A DNA stretch of 64,000 nucleotides from Xiashengella succiniciproducens (GTDB taxonomy: Bacteria > Bacteroidota > Bacteroidia > Bacteroidales > Marinilabiliaceae), in contig NZ_CP098400.1 in assembly GCF_023674465.1 (NCBI RefSeq), forward strand, positions 2,322,801 through 2,386,800, in the 5' to 3' direction. The stretch's first letter is position 1; each line of letters begins with the position of its first letter. The position numbers and the translations under genes were made by a program. Positions 19,453-28,139 of this stretch are shown one piece after another. The notes under the pieces are model-generated. The model did not search any database and was not told the DNA's origin. It saw only the letters and a program-made list of their open reading frames with translations.

Positions 19453-19785
19453 GATCCGTTTGATTTATTGACTCGCCAAATAAGTGCATTTTGTCCTAAA
19501 TATTAAGGGCTTCAAAAATAAGTTTTTACCCTAAACTTTCAAAGAATGTTGTCAATGAGTGAAAGATATATTTTCCAAAACGGTAAAAATATGGCCCAAA
19601 ACAAAAGGTTAAAATTCAATGGCTAAAACTAAGAAATAAGCATCAGCTTCCCAAATCTAATTACCCTCATTATCCAACTGTTCCTTAATAGACTTCCTCC
19701 TAATTTAAAAATGAATCATTCACAAAGATGTGTGTTGCATTTTACCATTCAAACCAGTAGCTTTACACTTCTTAACCGGTTTAGT
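19453..19785. other. Intergenic region between V-ATPase operon and LacI-type regulator
   Basis: This 333-nt AT-rich region separates divergent genes. It holds the V-ATPase promoter near its left end. A longer frame for the LacI-type gene from 19711 crosses it, but its extra 25 residues do not fit the family. I see no RNA gene, and no convincing promoter for the regulator. Confidence 0.5.
19513..19543 (-). promoter_or_regulatory. Promoter of the V-type ATPase operon
   Basis: TTTG (19543-19540), a 19-nt spacer and TATTTTTG (19520-19513) on the minus strand match both boxes of the Bacteroidetes consensus exactly. The expected transcription start near 19506 gives a leader of about 54 nt. Confidence 0.72.
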
Positions 19786-20721
19786 ATGAGAAGAGCATCA
19801 CTTAGGGCTATTGCAGAGACTGCAGGTGTATCCAGAACTACTGCATCATTCGTTCTCAACGGCAAAGGAGATCAGTTTAAGATTAATAAGGAGACCCAGG
19901 CAAGGATCCTGGAAGTGGCGCAATCGCTCAACTACAAACCGAGTTTTCTGGCACAGACATTAAGCACCGGAAAGACAAAGACTATTGGAGTACTTTTGGA
20001 TCCATCTGTCCCTATAACCTCCACCCTCCTTAGCGAGTTAGTAAAGGAGCTACAGGACGCTGGCTTTAGAGTCTTGCCTGGTATCCCTTCATCATCCTGC
20101 ACCATTGATTCTATTATTGATGACTTCATTCAGAGGCAGGTAGAAGCCCTAATAAGCATCGGCACCCAGAACCTTACCGACATAGAACAGGAAATCCCCA
20201 TATCATCGTTCGTTATTTCAGCTGGTCGAGGAGCAACACCGGGTCTCAGATACGACTACACCCTGATGATGCAGCTGCTTGTGCACCGAAATCTTCAAAA
20301 ACACAGGAAAGCTATGGGCTTTGTGGGATATAAAGATACAGACGGGGACATACTGGATATCTACAACGAAGAGTATACTGAGCGCTTTGGCATTGCAAAT
20401 CCCTATTATTGCCTGCTAGAAAAAGGGGAAGCAGTAGAGAAGGCTATCACAAGCCTGGTTGACAGAGGAGTAAATGCTATAATGTTCGCATCCCCTGCTC
20501 TGGCAGGGGATGCTGTGAGATGGCTGCAAAGCAGTCGGATAGCATCGTTTGAAAGCATCGAATACTCTTGCATCGGATGGGATCCCAAACTTAGCTACAG
20601 CTTTCCAGTTGTGCATGGAGTTGACCTTGATCCGGTGAAATATGCGACAAAGATTACAAAGTTGATTAAAGGAGAAAGAGAGCATGAGTCTGGAGAAAGC
20701 TTGTTTAGAATCTACCCTTGA
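19786..20721 (+). CDS. LacI-family transcriptional regulator
   Basis: With the start at 19786 (MRRASLRAIAETAGVS) the protein has 311 residues. The N-terminal helix-turn-helix 'LRAIAETAGVSRTTASFVLNG' type region is followed by the hinge 'LNYKPSFLAQTLSTGKTKTIGVLL', shown here only by its ends, and a periplasmic-binding-protein-like sensor domain (about 60-311). The protein is somewhat short for the family and the sensor domain diverges. A longer frame from 19711 adds 25 residues without family likeness. The target is unknown: no sugar operon adjoins, and the divergent V-ATPase is an unlikely target. Confidence 0.82.
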   Translation: MRRASLRAIAETAGVSRTTASFVLNGKGDQFKINKETQARILEVAQSLNYKPSFLAQTLSTGKTKTIGVLLDPSVPITSTLLSELVKELQDAGFRVLPGIPSSSCTIDSIIDDFIQRQVEALISIGTQNLTDIEQEIPISSFVISAGRGATPGLRYDYTLMMQLLVHRNLQKHRKAMGFVGYKDTDGDILDIYNEEYTERFGIANPYYCLLEKGEAVEKAITSLVDRGVNAIMFASPALAGDAVRWLQSSRIASFESIEYSCIGWDPKLSYSFPVVHGVDLDPVKYATKITKLIKGEREHESGESLFRIYP

Positions 20722-20798
20722 ATAAACAAATAAAACCAGTCTCAGCATTTCAATTGTCCGACCAATTATATACATTTAGTCCTTATCTCTATAGTATA

Positions 20799-21140
20799 AT
20801 GAAACCCTTACTTTTCAGATATGAGTTCAGGCGCAGCCATCTTGAGGCCTTTTTCTGGCTAGCGGCACTGATTGCACTAGGGGCCTTTACACCGACAGAG
20901 GAGGGGCATTCGACACTTTGTCTGATACGTCGTTTTGACCTGGGCTTTTGTCCGGGTTGTGGACTTGGTCATTCGATTGCATGGCTCTTCAGGGGTAATA
21001 TCTCTGAGTCCTTCCATGCACATCCAATGGGAGTTCCTGCAGTAATCATTCTGATTGGCCGTATCATCAATATTCTTAAACCCAATATTTCATTTAACAG
21101 AAACAAGTACTATGGAAAAGATCTATCAACTAATTCCTGA
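20799..21140 (+). CDS. DUF2752 family membrane protein
   Basis: The 113-residue protein begins at MKPLLFRYEF and has two or three membrane helices. The diagnostic motif is the Cys pair in FCPGCGLGHSIAWLFRG, followed by 'HPMGVPA'. The function of the family is unknown; the CPGCG motif suggests metal or redox chemistry but nothing is established. It overlaps the next gene by 29 nt, so the pair is probably co-translated. DUF2752 proteins are often next to TM2 proteins in Bacteroidetes. The longer frame from 20718 is less likely because it adds residues unlike the family. Confidence 0.78.
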   Translation: MKPLLFRYEFRRSHLEAFFWLAALIALGAFTPTEEGHSTLCLIRRFDLGFCPGCGLGHSIAWLFRGNISESFHAHPMGVPAVIILIGRIINILKPNISFNRNKYYGKDLSTNS

Positions 21141-21456
21141 TGCTGACATAATGGAGCTCCAGTACCTTGACTCAATTCTCAGTGGCAAGTCGGAAGAACA
21201 GATTAAGCAATTCGCATTGGTTTATCGTTCCCGCAGACGTGATCCTATTATCATTCTTATTACAGCCCTTATTGGGTTATTCTTTGTTGCAGGTATACAT
21301 CGCTTTTTACTGAATCAGATCGGAATGGGAATCCTTTATCTGCTGACAGGTGGTCTGTGTTTGATTGGAACCATCGTTGACCTTATCAACTACAAGAATC
21401 TGGCATTCGAATACAATCAAAAAGTTGCTCAGGAAATTCTGATGTTTACGAGATAG
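21112..21456 (+). CDS. TM2 domain-containing membrane protein
   Basis: A 114-residue protein from MEKIYQLIPDADIMELQ. An N-terminal helical part (about 1-50) precedes two membrane helices joined by a short turn: 'FFVAGIHRFLLNQIGMGILY' and 'LLTGGLCLIGTIVDLI'. This is the TM2 fold, with the conserved G-HRF and the D in 'IVDLI'. The molecular role is unknown. It overlaps the DUF2752 gene by 29 nt. The group II intron begins 15 nt after its stop on the opposite strand, so the coding region is intact. Confidence 0.78.
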   Translation: MEKIYQLIPDADIMELQYLDSILSGKSEEQIKQFALVYRSRRRDPIIILITALIGLFFVAGIHRFLLNQIGMGILYLLTGGLCLIGTIVDLINYKNLAFEYNQKVAQEILMFTR

Positions 21457-21482
21457 GAATTCCATGTTCCAATCGAGTAGGG

Positions 21483-21551
21483 GAAACGGGATTAATTCCC
21501 GTTTCGTCCTCTCCCACCACCGTACGTACGGTTCTCGTATACGGCGGTTCC
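21483..21551 (-). ncRNA. Group II intron domains V and VI
   Basis: Domain V (about 21551-21515, minus) has an ACCGCCGTA arm pairing with TACGGTGGT around a GAGA tetraloop. Domain VI is a hairpin with arms 21505-21498 and 21490-21483. These form the catalytic centre and branch-point helix of the intron. The exact domain V limits are approximate. Confidence 0.7.
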
Positions 21552-22979
21552 TTAATATTCAACTCTTACCGCTTTGTAATAATCCGATAAGAAAACGTAT
21601 CCGGCCAAACGCAGCCGCTGGTCTGTGACAGTTCTGGATAGGATAAAGCTATTTGCTATATGCCAGTAGCCTTTCCTTGTGTTCGCCCACTCGTAAGCTT
21701 TGTATTTATTTATACCCAGCTTTATAAGATTGGCCACTTTGGTTTTGATCCGTTTCCATTGTTTCCAGATTACCATTCGTAGCCGTCGGCGGTACCACGC
21801 ATCCGTTTTTATCAGTAGCTTTTGCATATCGGCCAGTTTGAAGTATTGCACCCAGCCCTTAATATATTGACTTAATGCTTCCTTCCTGCGCTCGTTGCCC
21901 CATCCGTTGCTTCTCGATGTTAGCCTTTTAATTTTAGCTTTCATCTTTTCCACACTTTTGGGGTGTATCCTCAGCCTTCCTTCACCTCTATAGCGATAGA
22001 AGGTATAGCCAAGAAATTTAACATCCTTTACGTGTGCCACTTGGCTTTTGTCCCGATTGACTGTCAAGAAAAGCTTTTCTTCTATAAATGAAACGATGCT
22101 TTTCATCGTCCGATGGGCGCTTCGCCGGCTCTTACAGAGTATGACCATATCGTCAGCATAGCGTACAAATTTATGACCTCTGCTTTCGAGTTCTCGGTCC
22201 AACTCGTTCAGTAGGATATTTCCCAGCAGAGGACTTAGTGGTCCTCCTTGCGGTACGCCCTCATGGGTTTCTTCATAGTGGTCTTCATCCATTACTCCAG
22301 CATTTAGGTACTTGTGGATAAGTGACACCACCCGCCCATCTTTAATGGTACGCGATAGTATCTCTATCAACTTGCTGTGATTAACGGTATCAAAGTACCG
22401 CTCCAGGTCTATATCCACTGCGTAAACATAACCCTGGGTAATGTAGTCCCGACACTTACGAAGGGCGCCATGAGCGTTCCGTTTAGGTCTAAATCCATAA
22501 CTGTGAGATGAGAACTGAGGCTCGTAAATGGAGGTCAGTTTTTGCGCGATGCTTTGTTGGATCACTCTATCCACGACTGTGGGGATGCCCAACTGGCGCT
22601 GTTTTCCGTTTTCTTTGGGTATTAAAACCCGCCTTACCGGATTGGGGCGGTATTTCCCCTGTTGGATGGATTGTATTAGTCTATCCTTGTTATCTACAAG
22701 ATAGTCCTTTAAAGACTCTACCTCCATCTTGTCTACTCCACCCGCTCCTTTATTGCGCTTTACTTGTTTGTAAGCGCTGTTCAGGTTTGAGGGGGACAGG
22801 ATATGCTCTAATAATCCGTTTCCTAAACGATAATCATTGGTGGTGAGGTTGTTTTCAGTTATCCAAATGAAGGTCTGCCCTTCCACATATCCGTCGGATG
22901 CCGTCCTATCTTTCTGTGGACAGGTCTTTGATGATGCAAAGATTTTCTGCTTTCTTTCCTTCATGTTGGTAATCCTCAT
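21552..22979 (-). CDS. ltrA: Group II intron reverse transcriptase/maturase (LtrA-type)
   Basis: A 475-residue intron-encoded protein for splicing and retrohoming. The RT domain has 'GVDKMEVESL', 'YRPNPVRRVLIPK', 'LGIPTVVDRVIQQ', 'VYAVDIDLERYFDTV' and the catalytic YADD at 274-277. The maturase (GIIM) domain follows ('GYTFYRYRGEGRLRIHPKS', 'QYIKGWVQYFKLADMQ'). No HNH endonuclease follows, so insertion would use nicked or replicating DNA. The frame is intact. The start may be downstream of the first Met: the family begins near 'GLLEHILSPSNLNSAYKQV' (about residue 55). Confidence 0.95.
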   Translation of the reverse strand: MRITNMKERKQKIFASSKTCPQKDRTASDGYVEGQTFIWITENNLTTNDYRLGNGLLEHILSPSNLNSAYKQVKRNKGAGGVDKMEVESLKDYLVDNKDRLIQSIQQGKYRPNPVRRVLIPKENGKQRQLGIPTVVDRVIQQSIAQKLTSIYEPQFSSHSYGFRPKRNAHGALRKCRDYITQGYVYAVDIDLERYFDTVNHSKLIEILSRTIKDGRVVSLIHKYLNAGVMDEDHYEETHEGVPQGGPLSPLLGNILLNELDRELESRGHKFVRYADDMVILCKSRRSAHRTMKSIVSFIEEKLFLTVNRDKSQVAHVKDVKFLGYTFYRYRGEGRLRIHPKSVEKMKAKIKRLTSRSNGWGNERRKEALSQYIKGWVQYFKLADMQKLLIKTDAWYRRRLRMVIWKQWKRIKTKVANLIKLGINKYKAYEWANTRKGYWHIANSFILSRTVTDQRLRLAGYVFLSDYYKAVRVEY

Positions 22980-23377
22980 TTACTTCTCACTCAATCAAGG
23001 TTCTGCCCTTCCCACTTTGAGGAGTTTAGTGGTACTATGGCTTCTGCTGACTTCTCATGGCAAGCTTTACTCCGTGCTTCATACGCTGTTTCCACACGTC
23101 CATGAGACCTCCCGTGGTAAGATAAATAACCTTCATCCCATATCCCCGCCACATTTACACTCCGGTGTCCGCATAATCTTTGGACTTTGACTTGTTTTGC
23201 AGTCTCATCCCACCGGTTGTGCCTGATATGATTCGTGTTCCTCGGGGCAGGATTTTGCCGTAGACTTCCTTCAGATTCCACCTCGCGATGGATACCCTTG
23301 TCCTTAGCTAATGGTTGGCGATTATGGACCCCCATAGTGGACTTGCACCACCAAGTTATTTACCATGCACGGCACAC

Positions 23378-23417
23378 AAAAAAGAGCTACCGGCCCAGAG
23401 CCCGGTAGCTCTTTTTT
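23378..23417 (-). terminator. Terminator of gcvP, 5' exon of the group II intron
   Basis: A 16-bp perfect stem (23378-23393 with 23402-23417) encloses an 8-nt loop. On the minus strand the right arm ends in six T residues, and the intron begins at the next base (23377). Confidence 0.85.
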
Positions 23418-23552
23418 ATAATAGTATCAGAATCATAGAGATAACATCCTTCTGCTCTTACTCAATATCAGTCAGCTTTTTTGAAAAAATCTAGACTTAC
23501 AATTACCTACGACTTAGTAAGACAAAAATAAGCCAGATAGCTATTTGTCGGG

Positions 23553-26414
23553 CTAATAATTGCTGATGGGATCGCAGCTGCAAAACAGGTTTCTGTCGCC
23601 CCAGGCATCATCAACCCTGCTTACACTGAGCCAGAACTTGTTAGTACGCACCCATGGCAGTGGATAGGCAGCCTTCTCACGTGAATACTTATGGTTCCAC
23701 TCGTCGGAAACAATATCATACTGTGAGTGAGGTGCATTCTTAAGGACGTTATCTTCCTTGTCGGCAACTCCTTCTATGACTTCGGCAATCTCTTGCCTGA
23801 TATTTCGTATAGCCTCAATAAAGCGGTCCAGTTCAGCCTTGCTCTCACTTTCTGTAGGTTCAACCATCAGGGTTCCTGCTACCGGGAAAGAAAGTGTCGG
23901 AGCATGGAATCCATAGTCCATCAGACGCTTTGCAATGTCCAATTCGCTAACCCCTGACTCATGCTTGATTGGGCGACAGTCAAGTATCAGTTCGTGAGCA
24001 ACACGTCCATTCTCACCTTTATAAAGCACGTTAAACTCTGAATCAAGAGAGGCTGCAATATAGTTTGCATTCAGAATAGCAATTTTGGACGCCATTGTAA
24101 GTCCATCGCCGCCCATCATCTTGATATAGCCATAAGTAATAGGAAGCACGCCGGCACTACCCCATGGCGCAGCAGCAACAGTTAATGTAGCCGGTCTGCG
24201 ATTATCAATAACCGGGTGTCCGGGCAGGAAATCAACCAGGTGGGGTGCAACACCGATAGGGCCGACCCCCGGACCGCCTCCACCGTGAGGTATTGCAAAT
24301 GTCTTGTGCAGGTTGAGGTGGCATACATCAGCCCCTATAAAACCGGGACTTGAAAGTCCTACCTGAGCATTCATATTAGCACCGTCCATATACACCTGTC
24401 CACCGTGTTTATGAACCATATCACACAACTCCCTGATAGAAGCCTCAAACACGCCGTGAGTAGATGGGTATGTCACGATTACGCAGGCGAGGATGTCAGA
24501 ATACTCCTCAACCTTACTGCGCAGATCTTCCATATCTATATTTCCCTTGTCATCGCAGTCCACCACAACAACCTTAAGGCCGGCCATTACAGCACTTGCC
24601 GGGTTGGTTCCATGAGCTGATGCGGGTATCAGGGCAACATTTCGGTGTCCTTCACCCCTATGCTCATGCCATGCACGTATTACCATAAGACCTGAATATT
24701 CACCATTGGCCCCAGAGTTGGGCTGTAGGCTTACATCTGCAAAACCTGTAATCTTGGCAAGGTCGGACCTGAGGTCAGACATCATCTCATGATAGCCCTG
24801 TGCCTGATCAAGCGGTACAAAGGGGTGCAGGTTAGCAAATTCCGGCCAGGTAATTGCAAACATAGCAGTGGCTGGATTCAGTTTCATAGTACAAGAACCA
24901 AGAGGAATCATTGAATGAGCCAGAGAGACATCCTTACGATCCAGCCTTTTGATATACCTCATCATCTCAGTCTCAGAATGATAGCGATTGAAGACTTCCT
25001 GCTTCATAAATTCCGAGGTACGCAACAATGACTGTGGCAAAGCCGTACTCACCTCAGTGCTTACTACGGGGGTCTCAGCTCCGATACATTCACTAATCAA
25101 GGCAAGGAGTTCCTCAACATCCTTAAGCGTTGTAGTCTCATCGATACTGATACCAAACTGGCTGACACCTGTGTAAAGCAGGTTAATACCACGTGAAAGC
25201 GCCATGTTTCTGAGTTTCTCCGAAGTCGGCCCCTTTGGCAGTTTATAATGGAGAGTGTCGAAGAACTGCTTATTCTGACGGTCAAGTCCAATATGCTCAA
25301 GTGCTGCAGCCAGAGCACACGCATACCTGTGTATGCGTGATGCTATTCCCTTCAGACCTTCAGGGCCATGGTAAACAGCGTAAAAACCGGCCATCGTTGC
25401 AAGCAGGGCCTGGGCAGTACAGATATTTGACGTCGCTTTTTCACGTTTGATATGTTGTTCACGGGTCTGCAGAGCCATGCGCAACGCAGGATTTCCATGA
25501 ACATCCTTGCTTACACCTATAATACGGCCGGGCATAGAACGTTTCAGTTCATCCCGGGTCGCAAAGAAAGCAGCATGCGGTCCACCGTAAGCCATAGGCA
25601 CACCCATTCGCTGTGAGGAACCAAATACAATGTCGGCGCCCCACTCACCCGGGGGCACCAGCATACAAAGAGCTATCAGGTCGGTAGCAACAGCCACCTT
25701 ACCTCCGGCATCATGAACAGTATTTACCAATGATCTATAATCAGAAACCCGACCCATTGCATCGGGATACTGGAGGATTAGTCCAAAGTGAACCTTAGGA
25801 TTGTAATTAAGTTCCGAAGCATTAACAAACTCAAGATCAATACCAAGTCCCAGCGCACGGGTCTCAATAACGGCACGGGTCTGAGGCCAGATTGCTTCAT
25901 CAATAAGGCAGGTATTGACGTCTGACTTAAGTTGATCTTTGCTGCGGGTATTGTACATCATTATCAGAGCTTCACCTGCAGCAGTTGCTTCATCCAGCAG
26001 ACTGGCGTTTGCAACCTCCATAGCTGTGAGTTCGCTGACCATGGTCTGGAAATTCAGTAAGGCCTCAAGTCTCCCCTGAGAAATCTCAGCCTGATAGGGC
26101 GTATAGGAAGTGTACCACACAGGATTTTCGAGCACATTGCGGATTATTACGGAGGGCGTATGAGTACCGTAATAACCCATCCCTATATAAGTCTTCAGCA
26201 CCCGGTTCTTCATAGCCAATTCTCTAATCCTTTGCAGATAGGCATCTTCACTGATACCATCTCCAAGATTGAGGGGCTCCTTCAATCGTATTGAAGCCGG
26301 CACCGTCTGATTAATCAACTCATCCAGGGATGAAACTCCCAGTTTTTCCAACATCAGGTCTACATCCGCTTTGCGGGGGCCTATATGACGATCAACAAAC
26401 TGAAAATGTGACAT
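23553..26414 (-). CDS. gcvP: Glycine dehydrogenase (decarboxylating), P protein
   Basis: The pyridoxal-phosphate enzyme of the glycine cleavage system decarboxylates glycine and passes the aminomethyl group to lipoyl-GcvH. It is a single-chain (fused) form of 953 residues. The start at 26414 (MSHFQFVDRHIGP) fits the family; an in-frame Met eight codons earlier is possible. The PLP lysine is Lys704 in HLNLHKTFAIPHGGGGPG. 'MIPLGSCTMKLNP' marks the second half. No gcvT or gcvH is in the window. It is downstream of the MBL-fold gene with a 126-nt gap and has its own terminator. Confidence 0.97.
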   Translation of the reverse strand: MSHFQFVDRHIGPRKADVDLMLEKLGVSSLDELINQTVPASIRLKEPLNLGDGISEDAYLQRIRELAMKNRVLKTYIGMGYYGTHTPSVIIRNVLENPVWYTSYTPYQAEISQGRLEALLNFQTMVSELTAMEVANASLLDEATAAGEALIMMYNTRSKDQLKSDVNTCLIDEAIWPQTRAVIETRALGLGIDLEFVNASELNYNPKVHFGLILQYPDAMGRVSDYRSLVNTVHDAGGKVAVATDLIALCMLVPPGEWGADIVFGSSQRMGVPMAYGGPHAAFFATRDELKRSMPGRIIGVSKDVHGNPALRMALQTREQHIKREKATSNICTAQALLATMAGFYAVYHGPEGLKGIASRIHRYACALAAALEHIGLDRQNKQFFDTLHYKLPKGPTSEKLRNMALSRGINLLYTGVSQFGISIDETTTLKDVEELLALISECIGAETPVVSTEVSTALPQSLLRTSEFMKQEVFNRYHSETEMMRYIKRLDRKDVSLAHSMIPLGSCTMKLNPATAMFAITWPEFANLHPFVPLDQAQGYHEMMSDLRSDLAKITGFADVSLQPNSGANGEYSGLMVIRAWHEHRGEGHRNVALIPASAHGTNPASAVMAGLKVVVVDCDDKGNIDMEDLRSKVEEYSDILACVIVTYPSTHGVFEASIRELCDMVHKHGGQVYMDGANMNAQVGLSSPGFIGADVCHLNLHKTFAIPHGGGGPGVGPIGVAPHLVDFLPGHPVIDNRRPATLTVAAAPWGSAGVLPITYGYIKMMGGDGLTMASKIAILNANYIAASLDSEFNVLYKGENGRVAHELILDCRPIKHESGVSELDIAKRLMDYGFHAPTLSFPVAGTLMVEPTESESKAELDRFIEAIRNIRQEIAEVIEGVADKEDNVLKNAPHSQYDIVSDEWNHKYSREKAAYPLPWVRTNKFWLSVSRVDDAWGDRNLFCSCDPISNY

Positions 26415-26491
26415 ATGGAATATCAATAGTTTAGACAATTAAGTGATCCAATTAGAACGTTAAGATAGCTCTTTTGGAGCAATCCCCCCCG

Positions 26492-26522
26492 CTACTTAGG
26501 CCTTATTATTTACTACTTAGGC
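26492..26522. repeat. 10-bp direct repeat upstream of gcvP
   Basis: CTACTTAGGC occurs at 26492-26501 and 26513-26522, exactly 21 bp (two helical turns) apart, about 78-108 nt before the gcvP start. A run of seven C residues (26484-26490) adjoins it. Possibly a regulator site; function not known. Confidence 0.45.
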
Positions 26523-26540
26523 AAGTATTCACTTTTTCTC

Positions 26541-27176
26541 CTATAAATAAGGATTGTGTAGTTTCTCCTCTCCTATTGTAGTCGATGGCCCGTGACCCGG
26601 ATATACTACTACATCATCCGGAAGGACCATCAGTTTATTAATGATTCCTGATATCAGGCTACCATGATCACCTCCGGGAAGGTCAGTGCGGCCAACGCTT
26701 CCCCTAAACAAGACATCTCCGGCAATAAGTATTTTGTCTTTCTCATTGTAATAGGCAAGACTGCCAAGTGAGTGCCCAGGAATGTGAAGTGCTTTTAGCT
26801 GGGTATTACCAAAAGTAACGACATCACCTTCCTCTATCAAAATTGTAGGACAAGGAGGATCGCTTTGAACCACTATACCAAAGTTGTAAGCATAATCCCT
26901 ATGCATCTCTATCAGATGCAGGTCATCCTTGTGAGCTACGGCCTCTAGGCCGTAGCGCTCAGTCACGTATTTTAGACCAAACACATGATCCAGGTGTAGG
27001 TGAGTCTGAAGTATTTTAACAGGCTTGAGCCCTTTTTCCTCAATAAATCCTGAAAACCGGGCATTGTCACCCTCTGACATCATTCCCGGATCCACTATTA
27101 CACACTCGCCTGTCTCATCCGACAGGATAAGGGTATTCTCACTAAAGGGGTTAAATGTAAGTATCGAGACCTTCAT
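26541..27176 (-). CDS. MBL-fold metallo-hydrolase (glyoxalase II-like)
   Basis: The start at 27176 (MKVSILTFNPFSENTLIL) gives 211 residues; 12 more are possible upstream. The metal motif THLHLDH, the 'IPGHSLGS' His, 'AGDVLFRGSVGR' Asp and 'YPGHGPST' His are all present, so a two-metal site is expected. Proteins of this pattern (YcbL/GloB-like) hydrolyse thioesters such as S-lactoylglutathione, but the substrate here is not known and the C-terminal glutathione-binding domain of GloB is missing. It lies 60 nt after pcm, probably in the same operon. Confidence 0.88.
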   Translation of the reverse strand: MKVSILTFNPFSENTLILSDETGECVIVDPGMMSEGDNARFSGFIEEKGLKPVKILQTHLHLDHVFGLKYVTERYGLEAVAHKDDLHLIEMHRDYAYNFGIVVQSDPPCPTILIEEGDVVTFGNTQLKALHIPGHSLGSLAYYNEKDKILIAGDVLFRGSVGRTDLPGGDHGSLISGIINKLMVLPDDVVVYPGHGPSTTIGEEKLHNPYL

Positions 27177-27236
27177 TCCATTTTTGTTTTTAGCATTTAT
27201 ATAAATAAACAAAAAGGAGAAGAAATGTTTGAGAGC

Positions 27237-27884
27237 TTATCTTGCTATACCATTAAGCATAGGGACAAAAGCGCATTCTTCAAACTCCTCCTTTTCAAAT
27301 TCATCTTCACTGATACGCCATATTCGGGTCATAATCTGAGTGCCTCGTCCCAGAGGAATAACCATAGCTGCACCTACCTTCATCTGCAACAGCAACTTTT
27401 GAGGCAGCTCAGCAGCACCGGCAGTTACAAGTATTGCATCAAAAGGACCCTGATCGGGCAATCCTTCATATCCGTCACCAAGATAAGTTTTGATATCTGA
27501 ATAGCCAAGATTACGAAGCACTGCAGCTGTCTTACGATACAACTCGGCCTGCCTCTCAATAGTATAGACCTCCACCCCCATCTCGCTAAGTACTGCAGCC
27601 TGATAACCTGAGCCTGTACCGACCTCCAGAACCCGGCTGCCCCGGGAAACTTTAAGGAGGGTTGTCTGTCTGGCCACGGTGGAAGGCTGGGAAATAGTTT
27701 GTCCAGCCCCAATTGGAAAGGCAACATCACTATAGGCTATTTTTACAAAGGAACTATCAAGGAAAAGGTGGCGAGGTACAGAATTAATGGCCTTAAGCAC
27801 AGTTTCACTGCCTGCACCCTTCCTCCTCAATTCATCAACCAGCCTGGACCTTAGTCCTTTATGCCTGAAATCATCTGTAATCAT
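27237..27884 (-). CDS. pcm: Protein-L-isoaspartate O-methyltransferase
   Basis: A 215-residue SAM-dependent enzyme that starts repair of isoaspartyl residues in damaged proteins. Family signatures: 'VPRHLFL' (about 36-42), 'GAGQTISQPSTVA' (about 59-71) for substrate binding, and the SAM motif VLEVGTGSGYQAAVL (85-99). Length is normal. A perfect -7 box lies only 5 nt before the ATG, so the message may have almost no leader. It is the first gene of a likely pcm-MBL hydrolase unit. Confidence 0.94.
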   Translation of the reverse strand: MITDDFRHKGLRSRLVDELRRKGAGSETVLKAINSVPRHLFLDSSFVKIAYSDVAFPIGAGQTISQPSTVARQTTLLKVSRGSRVLEVGTGSGYQAAVLSEMGVEVYTIERQAELYRKTAAVLRNLGYSDIKTYLGDGYEGLPDQGPFDAILVTAGAAELPQKLLLQMKVGAAMVIPLGRGTQIMTRIWRISEDEFEKEEFEECAFVPMLNGIAR

Positions 27885-27889
27885 ACAGA

Positions 27890-27897
27890 CAAATATA
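27890..27897 (-). promoter_or_regulatory. Candidate -7 box for pcm
   Basis: TATATTTG on the minus strand matches TAnnTTTG exactly. It ends 5 nt before the pcm ATG, so transcription would begin at or next to the start codon. No -33 TTG at the usual spacing. Confidence 0.4.
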
Positions 27898-28139
27898 ATG
27901 GAATTTCGAATTAAGCCTCCCTACCTCAATAAAGAGGGCTACAGCAGGAAATATTCAATAATTACTCTTGATGTGAATAAAGTGGTAAGCATTTTGCAAG
28001 ACCTTGGCTGTAGCCTATACTAATTAGCTAAAAACTGCGTTAGAACAGTAGGGTAAATAGTGCGAACATTCAATTAAGCAATAATTATGATCCTCTTAAA
28101 GTTTTTTATAAATTAGAGCGCCAAAAAAACACAGCCCCT

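Larger units (their letters stand above)
21472..23377 (-). mobile_element. Group II intron, full length (about 1906 nt), intergenic
   Basis: On the minus strand the 5' end reads GTGTGCC (G at 23377), followed by a typical domain I start ('AACTTGGTGGTGCAAGTCCA'). The reverse transcriptase gene spans 22979-21552. Domain V begins right at its stop codon, and domain VI is a hairpin at 21505-21483. The 3' end is placed at 21472 (CTACTCGAT) because introns end in AY and the A of CTACTC lies 7 nt before this end, the branch-point distance. The 5' exon is the gcvP terminator. Both boundaries are inferred; the 5' one is firmer. Confidence 0.8.

Noticed and set aside
21457-21471. Disruption of the TM2 gene by the group II intron.
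   Set aside because: The TM2 stop codon (21454-21456) precedes the intron end by 15 nt, and the protein has a full two-helix TM2 domain.
26415-26540. A glycine riboswitch ahead of gcvP.
   Set aside because: The gap is only 126 nt, and I see no tandem aptamer-like stems; the direct repeat is more notable than any RNA fold.
27897-28022. A 41-codon open frame (MEFRIKPPYLNKEG...) upstream of the GH31 gene.
   Set aside because: It is short, starts at the pcm promoter region, has no recognisable family, and lacks a nearby promoter or ribosome-binding site. The 9-bp inverted repeat inside it (27937-27945 and 28007-28015) is too distant to form a useful hairpin.
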